The notes beneath the pieces are model-generated. The model was not told where the DNA came from, made no database searches, and worked only from the letters and a program-made list of their open reading frames with translations. Positions 22,596-34,500 of a stretch of 64,000 bases of DNA are shown one piece after another (the stretch's first letter is position 1; the number at the start of each line of letters is the position of its first letter). This DNA comes from Ovis canadensis (Eukaryota; Chordata; Mammalia; Artiodactyla; Bovidae), in assembly GCF_042477335.2 (NCBI RefSeq), contig NC_091245.1:81444501-81508500 (forward strand), written 5' to 3'. The position numbers and the translations under genes are program-made.

Positions 22596-25500
22596 GTAAG
22601 AGCGCGGGAACCCCTAGTTTCCGGGGAGGGTCCTAGGCCGGTGATGTGGGGAAGGGACGTTCTGACAGAAGGAAAAAGGAGAGTGGGGAAGATGCGCCTG
22701 TGGAGTGGAGGCTTCCTCTTCCCCTTCCCAGTCTGTCTTCTTTCATATCAAAATATCTTTCGTCCCAAATCAAGTTTTAATTGGTTTGTGCCTCGATTAG
22801 TCGCCGCACTGCGGAGAAGGGCGATTGAGAAAGGCAAAGCAGAAAGAATGAAAAGTAACCTTTGTTATATTCCTTTTCTCATCCACCCTGGGAATCTCGA
22901 AACTCCTCGGAATTTAGAAGTATTTCTCTTAAACTCAGGAGTACTTTCAAAAATATGTAACAAAGGGAAACTTAAAAATCTTGGTTTGCTTATAAGCCAG
23001 CGTTAAGACGTTCATCAAAATAGAGGAGAAACTACAGAAGTCGGCAACTTGAGTAAGCTAGTTACAGGATTTCTGCTAGATTTTTGAGGAAGATGTTCTT
23101 CATAAATATTGTATAACGTAATCTTTCAGGGAGTGATAATTTAAAACTATTAAAAGTCCAACCCAGGAATGTAGAAAATGACTTTATTTTCCATTATACC
23201 TGAAGATGTTTTACATGATTGCTCATTAAAATAGTGACGGTGATGTTATTAAATTTCTGCCAGATGATCTATGACGGGAGAGGACATCAATAGTTTGTCT
23301 CCCTAGGTGATTTTAATATGCAGCCAAGGTTGTGAATTGAGTTAAAAGAAAGACCCATTTAAACTTTGCATTTGGCTATATAGCGAAAAGTTTAGATCTT
23401 TGGATGCGTTATACATGGAACATATTTTATGATTTTGGATAGTTTAAGAGTGGACTTCCCTGGATAGTAGAGGTTTTTAAACTTAAGGACTGTTGAAGTA
23501 CTTGAAAATATATTTAAAACATGCTGTGTGTGTGCAAGGCTTTCATTTCAAAGAAGTCTGATCCTAAACTGATTTAAAAACACTGTCCTGAAATTCACAA
23601 TCAGTTAAATGATCTTGATTTTCTGCCTTTTCTGTGATTTTATTAGTGTGTCAAATCACTGTCAGCTGGTAAAATATCAGACACCCTTATGAGAAATTGA
23701 AATTATATTTGAAATAATTTGTACCTTAATTGTTTTTCAGAAACATACAGCTTTTGCTACTTTCCCTAATGAAAAAACAGCTGTAAAGGTATGACTCCTT
23801 CTTTTCTGTTACTTATTACCAACTTTCTGTTATACAGGCATAGTTAAAAAATGACACATTAGGCTAAACTATAGTTTTTAAAAGCAAGGTGAAGTAAGTG
23901 AAAGTCGCTCAGTCCTTTCCTACTCTTTGGGACCGGTGGCCTATATAGTCCATGGAATTCACCAGGCTAGAATACTGGAGTGCGCAGCCTTTTCCTTCTC
24001 TGGAGGATCTTCCCAACCCAGGGATCGAACCCAGGGCCTCCTGCATTGCAGGCGGATTCTTTACCAACTGAGCCACCAAGGAAGCCCTTTTAAAAGCAAA
24101 AAGGTTTGTATTTCCAGAATTTGCCTCATTGGCTGCGTGCAGCTTGTCAGTTGGCAGATTTTGCCCAAAGTGTAGATATTTGGGCATAACACTATTATGA
24201 GTTGACCAAAAAGTTCACTGGGGTTTTTCCTTATGATGTTATGGAATAGATTAACAGGAACATGAATAAAAATTGAACTGTAACTTTTTATATAATTAAA
24301 AATGACAAGCTTTGAAGGATGTAAACATCCTTTAGACATAAAAGTTGTAAGGCAAGATGATTTAAGCATTAAATAGAGAATGTATAATCCTAGGGGATCA
24401 TTTGCAAAGGAGGTGACCTTTGAGGTAGACCTTTAATGATTAGTTGGATCTTGAGACAAAAACAAAGGGAAATGGGTGTTCCATGTTCTGAGACCGCTAA
24501 AGAAAACTGTGGACCATGGAAAGTTCTAAGTGGAGCAAAAGCTGAGGGTTGAAATTGAAATAGGACTTGGAAAGTAGGTTGAGTCTAAATTTGGGTTGAG
24601 GGGAGGGAGGGATTGAATTTTGTTTAGTAGTTATTCTTAAGGTACTTGAGAAATGTAAGCTGACCAGTAATATAGTCAGCTTTATGAAAGATATAGAGTT
24701 CATGTAATGGATTAGATAGGGAAAAAGATTAGACATGGAAAAATCAAAAGGAAAGGCTAGACAAGAGAACTGTTACAATGGCCAAGGCAGGAGAAAAGAT
24801 CTGAATAAGGAAGTAAGAAGACAAAAGAAGAAGTAGATATACATTGGGTAGAGATTGTGTTTGTAGGTCCTGTGATCCCTGTAGATATGGTTGAGAGGGA
24901 ACACGTGAAGATTTTCAGACTGAGTTCTTGGGTTATTACATTAGCTGATAAGAGGGGCAGGACTCAGAGAATGTTTTCAAAGGTATGTAATGCATTCATA
25001 TGTTATCTATTGACTTTGAGAAGTCAGTGGGCTACTTCTGTGGAAATATTTTTAAAAGTAATTAAAAATATGGGTCTAGAGTGGAGGTAGGCTTAAAAAT
25101 GGAATTTCTTCAACAAAGTGAATAAATATGGTTGCCCAAAGGAAGAAGAATCAGCAAAGAAGACAGGGAGGGAAGGAGAAGTTAAAAAGGAAGTAGAACT
25201 AGAAAACAGATTCTCATGGATGCAAAGAGAAGAGAGTTTTAAGAAGATAAGATCCTCTGATGACACAAGGTGAAGAATTAAAAGTCTAATAGTAAAGTAC
25301 TTTTTATTGGGAAACTGTAGAAATGACTAAATTCTTAATAAGGGGAAAGGACACTTTAAATTGTAGTATATCCATACACTGGACTACAACCCTCAGAAAA
25401 ATGAAGTCAAAAGAATATGTACTGATCAAGAATGTAACCCAGATAGATTCATAAACAAAGTTGGGAAATACATACTATGTAACCTTGGAGTTGAAAAGTA

Positions 25501-28500
25501 CTACTATGTGTATTAGTGTATGCCTAGAACAAAATGTAGCAGAGCTATATACCAGATAATAAATGTCTTTCTCCCAGGGTGGAATTACAGAAGACTTTAA
25601 CATTGTATATATTAAAATATAGGAGAACATTTTTTTCAAAAAAGACCTTTTGAAATACAGTTTTAAAATATTGTTGGTAAAATATGGTAATGAACCACAT
25701 TGTTTTAGAGTCCAGATTAACTTGGAGGAGAGGACATGGAACCCATCATTATCTTTGGTAAATATTTGTATCGAAAGGAAGGAATGAGAAGATAGTAGCA
25801 GTGATAGAGTTTTTAGGTTATAGTGCACCTGATTGATAGTTTTTTAAAACAAAGGGAGAGAAATGTTTATAATAAGTAACTGAGAAAGCTATGAGGACTA
25901 GTTAACATTAAAAATTAAAAGCTATAATTTTGAAGAGAATGTGTAACACATTTTGAGTGGAAGAAACTTGAAGTAATTCAGCTGTATTTCAGATAATCAA
26001 AGGTTTGTTGACAGTGAAGAGGTCTAGATTGAATTAAGGACTTGAAAATTATTAAAACATTTAGGAACTTGGTTTGTATAATGGAGTCAAATAAGAATGC
26101 ATAAAAATGGTAAAATAAAATTACAGTCTCAGGTAAGCCCTAAAGTTCCATTTGTTCAAAAAATACACAGTACCTACTATGTGCTGGATGCTCCTTTAAA
26201 TCTTGGGATCTATCAGTAAATAAAACATAGATTTATGCCCTCATTTGAACTCATGTTCTTGAATGGAGAGACAGACCATAAATAATAAACTTAGTAAGTT
26301 TTTTAGTATTTTAGAAAATGAGAAATGCTATTTGAAAAAAAAATAGCATCAGGAATGCTGGGTTGAGAGGGTTAAGCTACAGTTAAGGTAGTTAGGGTTG
26401 ACCAACATTTGGAAAGAAGTGAAGGAAGTTAGCTAAGGAATGAATCTGGGGAAGTGAACTGCAGTAAGGGAAATAAGTAAAATGCACTAGCTTGTGACCA
26501 AGGCATAAAAAATGGGGGGAGAAATTGGATTTGAGGTCAGAGAAGTTAGAGAGGGCCATGACATGTGCCTTCTAAGTACATTAGATTTTGCTGAATAAAA
26601 TTGGGTGCCATTGTAGTACTGTGAGCAAAAGAGCATCATAATTTGACTTATATTTAGAAAGCTATGAGGACTAGTTGGGAGAAGGCAATGGCAGCCCACT
26701 CCATTACTCTTGCCTGGAAAATCCCATGGACAGGAGAGCCTAATAGGCTGCAGTCCATGGGGTCACTAAGAGTTGGACACGACTGAGCAACTTCACTTTC
26801 ACTTTTCACTTTCATGCATTGGGGAGGGACATGGCAACCCACTCCAGTGTTCTTGCCTGGAGAATCCCAGGGACGGAGGAGCCTGGTGGGCTGCTGTCTA
26901 TGGGGTTGCACAGAGTTGGACGTGACTGAAGCGACTTAGCAGCAGCAGCAGAGGACTAGTTAACATTAAAAATTAAAAGCTGTAACTTTGAAGAGAATGT
27001 GTGACACATTTTGAGAGGAAGAAAGTTGAACTCAACACTTTGTGTTGAGAATAGATGGAAGGCAGGGAAGAGTAGAAACAGAAAAATGTGTTAAAAGATT
27101 ATACTGCCAGTTCAGTCCAGAGATTATGGTTGTTTGGACCATGGTGGTAGCAGTGGAGATGGTAAGGAGTAGTTAGATTCTAGATTAATTTGGAAGCAGA
27201 AGCAAATACCAATTTTGCTTGGTTATGCAACATGGGAAAGAGGTGTTAAGGGTTATTGAAAGATTTTGACATGACTAAATGAAAGAAGGGAGTTTCCATT
27301 GAAAGTTTCCGGATGGGAAACATTTGAGCTGAGGGTGGGGAGAGAAGATTCAGTTCCTGGAGTGTTAATTTTAAAATGTTTAAAATTAAGAGAAGCTATC
27401 CAATAGTTTGAATATATGTTCCTTGACTTAAGGACAGAGATTTTGGCTGAAATTATAAATTGGGAAATTATCAGCATAGAGACGGTCTTTAAATTTAGGG
27501 TACTGGATTAGATCCAAAAATAGATCTCTGGAGTATACCAATATTAAGAGTTCAAGACAGCATAAACCAAAGTGATTGAGGAGTAAAACACAATAAGCGT
27601 GGAAGAAAACTGTAGGGAAGTTATAATGTCTAGACTCTAAGTGAAGAACATGTACCAAGGAGGGAGTGATTGTGTTAAATACTATAAAATGAAGATTGAG
27701 AGTTGACCATTGGTGTGGCAGTACAGAATTTGTTTATGACAAGCAGTGTCAGTGGAGTGATTAAGGCATAAACCTGATTGGAGTGAGTTTGAAACTGGAT
27801 GGGAGGAGAGGAATTTTAGATAGAGAGCATAGATGTTTCTTGAGGAGCTTTACTGTTAAAGTAAGGGGAGGGAGGGGAAAGGGGGGAATAGTGATAAGTG
27901 GGATCAATAGATGAGGAAAAAATACTTTTAGGATGGGAGAAATCAGATTGGGTTTGTATACTGTTGTGGACAATCCCGTAGAGGACAGAAAATTGGCAAT
28001 GTAGGTAGGAACACAACCTGTACAGTTCCAGAAAGAAGAGGGACTAGGATTTAGTGTACAAGTGAAGTGAAGTTGCTCAGTCGTGTCTGACTCTCTGATC
28101 CCATGGAATGTAGCCTACTAGGCTCCCCATCCATGGAATTTTCCAGGCAAGAGTACTGGAGTGGGTTGCCATTTCCTTCCCCAGAGAATCTTCCTGACTG
28201 CGGGATTGAACCCAGGTCTCCCACATTGCAGACAGGCACTTTAGCGTCTGAGCTACCAGGAAAGCGTATACAAGTCAACTAGATTTAAATAAGAACATGG
28301 ATCGTTGATATGTGATAACAGATAGAAGGGTAGAATATGTGGATTCAGAAGATGGTAGATGAGAAATTATGGTTTGGAATCCGAAGTTCTCATTTTGTAG
28401 CTTCATTTTTCTTAAAGTAGGAAGTGATATCCAAAGCTAAAAGAATGGGACAGGACTATCATGAAGTTAAGGAAGAAGGAAATAGTGCAAAATATTATCT

Positions 28501-31500
28501 TAGAGATTGGTAGAAAAAAATGAATTGAGAATGTAGTACGTAACTGGTTGGCTTCATTAAGATTGCCCTCAGATTTGTGGTTGTGATTGTGAATTTAAAG
28601 TGAGACCAGCCCAGTTCATTATGTTTGTTTTTCTAAACATTTTCTGCTGCATTAGCACAGGTAAAGTTGGATTTAACCAGATCTTAGTTTTGCTAAGTGA
28701 TTGGAAGTGATTGCCTAATGAGTAATGAAGGCTTGGCAGCCTGACATTAGAAATGGGTGAAAAATAGCCAAGGAAATGTTATCAGCATTAACAAAAAAGT
28801 GTATAAATTACTTTGTATGTGGTCTCTAACAGATAACATAGGTACAGTTATTAATTATTTTACTCTTTTGTTCTTCCAACTGAAGGCATTGACAAGACTT
28901 CATCAACTGAAACTTTTGGGTCATACTTTAGTTGTTGAATTTGCAAAAGAGCAAGATCGAGTTCATTCACCATGTCACTCTTTGGGAACTGAAAAAAAGA
29001 AAAGGTATGTAGATAGGTTTTCCTAGCCTTGTAAAAGTTTATTATTATTTTTTAAATTTATTTGAAAAAATTTTTAAATTAAAAAATTACTAATTTTTTT
29101 AAGGAGTTGTATTGCTATTAGATTATTTTCAGACTAGCAAGTAAATAATCTGAAACAATAAATGATTGTATCTTTCTACTAAATCTAGTGCTTGAAAGCA
29201 ATACATTTGTTTGTTCCTAATTATGCATTAGTAACCTGAGTATTGATTTAATATTAGGACTTAACCAGTGTGAAGTGAAAAGAGAGTAGGGTGAAAGCGT
29301 TCAACTATAAGTGGAGGGAAGGTAACTAGTATAAAGTCCTAATATATAACAAGGTATCATTAATAGGCACAGCCTTGATTCCTAGCTGTAATTCTTTGTA
29401 GCTATATAACCTTTATAAGTTGCTTTACACCAGTGGTTTTCATAGTACAATCCCTGCACCAGCTGCATCATCGAGAATCTTGACTGAAGGAAAGATTGTT
29501 CGTCCTTAACCTAGTCCTACTGAATCAGAAATTTGGGTTGTTGGGGCTGGGGAGGAGGATAGGCCCCAGCGGTCTGGTTTTTAAGAAACCCTTGCTAATG
29601 CACATTAAAGACATTTGTGTGCCACTATTTTATACCTGTGAACTTCAATTTTTGTGAGTGAGGGCTGTCAGTAAGATTAATCATACCATCTTTGTGTCAT
29701 TGCTATGAAGAATAAATGAAAATGTGGCTTGCCTTATATAATATCTGGAATTAGTTTTCTTTTTCATTGGTATTTACTTAATAGCTGAAAATTGTACTTT
29801 TGCAGCTGTTTTTATAATGCTGTGTTTGAAAAGATAGTGTCATTTTAGTCATTCTGTTTCTTCTATAGATAACATCAATTTTGATTCCATATTTCTTAGG
29901 TCTGATGATTCTGTGGAAGATGATAAAGAAAAGAAAGAACTTGATTGTTTAACCATAGAAAATGGAATCGCACCAAACCATGGGTTAGCATTTTTGTTTG
30001 TATTTCATTGTGTCTTTTGGTTTTATTTTGGATAGGTAGGTTTGTGTGTATGTGGGGTATGTGTGTGTGTGTTGTCAAATAAGGTATTTTTAAAGGATAT
30101 TTTAGTATATATAATGAAGATTTTTAGTGTGTTGATTAAACATATTGAGCATTAAGAGTTTGTCACTGAATTTGGGTTCCATGAAAATGTTCAAAGTTGT
30201 AAGATAAGCTCTGAAAAGAAATGCTATATTCTATAATGCAGAGAGACGGCAACTTGCTCTTTAAATGTAATCATTTAGATCTTTTAGGAACAGAGTACTC
30301 TTAGATTTACTGAATCATTTGAGCAATTTGTATGTTATTGGGTTACCTAAAATGAATTATTGATATGAATCTTACTAAAACACAATAAGCATTTTAAGTA
30401 TTTTTTTTAGGCTGACTTTTCCTCTAAATTCATGCCTCAAGTATATGTACCCACCACCTTCAAGTACAATCCTAGCAAATATAGTAAATGCTTTGGCAAG
30501 TGTGCCTAAGTTCTATGTACAGGTAAGTAGAATAAACATTTCTCAAAGTAAATACTTTCTCATACTTTTTAAAAAATAGTTGTATTAATCAGACTAATTC
30601 CTAAAGGGGTGATTATATTTCAGAATTTTAAAGATGCCTTAGATTGGGCTGTTATAGCTAAGTACCATGATCTGGGCGTTTTTTAAATAATAGAAAATTA
30701 TTTCTCACAGTCTGGAGGTTGGAAGTTGTATTCCAGTGTGCCAGTATAGTCAGGTTCTGGTGAGGGCCCTCTTCTGGGTGGAAGATGGCCATTTTCTCTT
30801 TGTAATCTCATGTAGCTGAAAGAGCGTGAGAGAGCTTTCAGTTTGCTTTTTATAAGGTACACTAATCCCATTTATGGGAGTTCTACCCTTATGACCTAAT
30901 AACTTTACAAAAGCCTCATGTCTTAATACCATACCATTACAGGTTAGGATTTAACATATGAATTTTTGAGAGGGACATAAACATTCAGTCTATTGCAGAA
31001 GGTAGTGAAAAAATTACTACATTCAAGTATGGGTTTTTATAAACTATAGTGTAAAAATACTATGTTTATTATTAATAATACTAATAAGCATAAGCTAATT
31101 TGGGAAATGTAATTTCTGGTAATTCTTCATTACTTTAGCATATGCTTTTTCCTTTCCTAGAGGAAAAGATACAGAGAATCCCTCAATAAATGCTTAGAAA
31201 TATTAACAATAAAAGATACTTTTAAGTACAAAATATAGATGATGATTTTCTTTATTATGCTTCTCTATGTTTCATAATTCACAATAATCAAGGGAAAAAC
31301 ACTTTAGTAAATTTCACATTGTAAGAATATAACATTTTTAATAATGAGAATAATGGTATTTTGTACAATTGATAAATATTTTAGGAAGGTTGGTCTTCTA
31401 AGATATACCAGTGCCTGAGATATACCAGTTTAGCCCTTTGCTGGTATTATAAAGGCAAGAGGTGATCCTTCCTTTGCACTAAATTAATCACTAGTGTTAT

Positions 31501-34500
31501 TGCAGAGTTTTTAAGTACACTATCAGATGTGAGTTGAATCATGATTTTTCTATTTGATTTCAAATGTTTTATCCCTTTTATTAAGGTGCTTCATCTTATG
31601 AATAAAATGAATTTGCCTACACCTTTTGGACCAATTACTACCCGGCCTCCCATGGTAAGAAAGCTCTTGGAATTTTCAACATTCGAATTTTGCTTCTTGT
31701 GGTGAGATTATTGAGGCTAAATTTTACAAATGTTGTGCCAGTGACCTCTAACATGTACTTAAAATGAAGAACAAATACAAAGTTAATGTAATAATAGTCC
31801 TGTGGAGAACTGAAAGTGGGAAAGAGCCAGAACTTTTTTTTTTAATTTTTTCTTTCTTGGCCATGCTATGCAGCATGTGGGATCTTAGTTCTGTGATCAG
31901 AAATTGAACCCATGACCCCTGCAGTTGAAGCATGGAATCCTAACCACTAAATAGCCAGGGAATTCCCCAGAATATTAAGGTGATGTTTTTGGTAATAGAG
32001 GTCATCATTTCTCTTAGGGTTATTCAGTCCTTTGATCTAGAACATTGTGCTATCCTACAAGGTAGTTACATTTAACAAGCTGAATTGTCTAAAATTTCCA
32101 TTTTTCTGGTTTTATTGCTAGTAAGTTAAATTTGGAGAAGTTAAAAAAGGTTGATAATTTTTTTATTAGAATTTACTGTGCAAATCTATCAATAATTTTG
32201 TTGGTAGGTTATGTCTGCTCTTCAGTAATTTTAGCAATTTTTTTATTTTGCTGTAATACTCAGTACTTTGTTTTTATTTTTTATTAATTGGAGTATAGTT
32301 TACAGTGCTATATTTCAGGTGTGCAGTCATACCTACATCAGTTATATTAATATATATATGTATAGCTCTCTTTTTTAGATTCTTTTCTCTATATAGACCA
32401 TTGTAGGTTATTGAGTGGTTTCCTATGCTATACAGTAGGTTCTTATGTATATTATGTATAGTAGTGTGTATATGTCAATCCCAATCTCCCAATTTATCCC
32501 TCCCTCATTTCCCTCCTGGTAATCATAAGTTTGTTCAGATTCATGAGTGATTCTTAAGTCATGTTTGTAACTCTTTTATTTCTGTTTTCTAAACAAGTTC
32601 ATTGTACCATTTTTTTAGATTCCATGTATAAGCAATATCATATGATATTTGTCTTTCTCTGACTTAACTTCATTCAGTAAGACAGTTTCTAGGTCCATCT
32701 GTGTCACTGCAAGTGACATTGCTTCATTCTCTTTAATGGCTGAGTAATATTCCATTGTGTAAGTGTCCCCTTAGTACTTTTTTAGATAACAGCAATGAGA
32801 AATTATTTTAGAAGGCTAACAAATAGAAAATTTGCTTTTGTATTGTGCATTGATTGCTTTTCTAATGTCTATATTGGCTTCATAATTTTTCTTTGTAACT
32901 CTAAAACCTCAATGCCTGGCATGTTGCCAGGATAATAGTTAAAATTATACTAGCTGCTGTTAACAAAACTCAAATCTTAGTCACTTAAAACAATTCAGAT
33001 TATCTCTTGCTCATGCCAGGTTCATTCCAAAAGTAGGGCAGAATGGTGTTCTTTCCTGAATCACTAAAAAGATCCCAAGTTAATCTGCACTATATGCATT
33101 CCCTGGTTGGTGAGGACGTTAACGTGCAGCCTGCAGATAAAGAAACGAGAGAGTTTTATGTGTGAGAAGTCTTTATGCTTACCTTTTCATTGACTAAAAC
33201 TCGGGTGAAATCTAACTGCAAGTGAAGTTTGGAAATTTACTGCAGCTAGGTGCCAAGGCAGAAGAAACAAGTTTTGTGATCTACTAAAGTCTACTGAGGC
33301 AAGTGTTCCATCAATATATGTTGAATGTGTAAAAGAAAACCATGAGGAATAGAGAAATGTGAGAATCATGTATCTGAATGGAAATAGTTTTCTAATCTGT
33401 AAACATCATAGATTACCATATTATTTTTTGTTTTTACTTAGTATGAGGACTATATGCCATTACATGCACCTCTTCCAGCTACATCTCCTCAGCCACCAGA
33501 GGAACCTCCTTTGCCAGATGAGGATGAGGAATTATCTAGTAAAGAATCAGAATATGAAAGCAGTGATGATGAAGACCGTCAAAGGTATGTCATGTCAAAT
33601 ATTTGTGTAGATTCTAGGAAACATAGAATATATGAATGAGATTCTCTTACTCTTCGTAAATTTTGCATATAGTTCTTCCTAATTGAGGGTCCTTAGCATT
33701 TGTCCATTTCCAACTCCCCATCATACTGTATAGATTAAGGCCTGAGACTAGAAATCAAGGCCTAAGGAAAAATTTTCACATGACGAGTAATTTTTTTGAC
33801 TAATCATGGTATAAAATTGATCATCATTTTTTATTGATTCTGTATTTGTGAACTTGCCTACTTGTTACAGTTTATTTATAACTTCAACATCAGTAATTGC
33901 AGTGCTTTTACAGTCTTCTAGCAGACATGGGCATGTACAGAATGGTGAAAAATTTGAGTCATTTGACGTGCACATCACTGATGAGGTAGAATAAAGTGAC
34001 ATTCTGTCTTCTTGTTTCAGCTCTTACACTGTAAAAAAGGGTCTTTTTCACTGTTTATATGTATTATGTTTTTCACGTTTTTGTGCTGTTGTTGGTTTTG
34101 CTGTTTAAAATGCCCCCAAATGTAGTGTTGAAGTGCTATCTGCTACTGCTAAGTCACTTCAGTCATGTCCGACTCTGTGTGTCCCCATAGATGGCAGCCC
34201 ATCAGGCTCTCCCGTCCCTGGGATTCTCCAGGCAAGAACACTGAAGTGGATTGCCATTTCCTTCTCCAATGCATGAAAGTGAAAAGTGAAAGGGAAGTTG
34301 CTCAGTCTAGGGTTTCCAAAATCAAGAAGGCTGTGATGTGTTTTATGGAGAAAATTCTGTGTGTTAGATAAACTTTGTTCAGGCCTGAGTTATAGTGTGG
34401 TTGAGTATGAGTTCAGTGTTACTGAATCAAAAATATATATTAAATAAGATGTTCTTAAAAGTAAACAAACGTAAAACGAGGTGTCTAATGATCAATTGAT

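Larger units (their letters stand above)
26160..28700 (+). repeat. Ancient mammalian repeat tract (L2-type start), split by Bov SINEs
   Basis: The stretch 26160-26290 has the L2 signature (ACAGTACCTACTATGTGCTGG, AATGGAGAGACAGACCATAA). What follows (TTGAGAGG, GAGGTCAGAGAAGTTAGAGAG, GAGTATACCAATATTAAGAG, AAAGTGAGACCAGCCCAG) resembles a long, old repeat of which another copy lies at about 50650-51870. I cannot name the second family with certainty. Confidence 0.5.
23789..28885 (+). other. RNPC3: RNPC3 intron 2 (5.1 kb, repeat-filled)
   Basis: It holds antisense Bov-tA copies (23888-24087, 28064-28265), a sense Bov-A2 (26677-26950), a mariner-like end near 24200-24250, an L1 relic (about 25340-25620), an L2-type piece (about 26160-26290) and long ancient repeat sequence from about 24380 and 26300 to about 28700. 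No other exon was recognised. Confidence 0.8.
31655..33441 (+). other. RNPC3: RNPC3 intron 6
   Basis: It holds an antisense CHR-type SINE (about 31833-31968) and an antisense L1 3' end (about 32262-32762). A further 680 nt before exon 7 has nothing I recognise. Confidence 0.7.

Noticed and set aside
22404..23006. A 200-codon open frame over exon 1
   Set aside because: Only the first 64 codons are RNPC3. The rest reads through a consensus donor into intron 1 and has no similarity to the protein.
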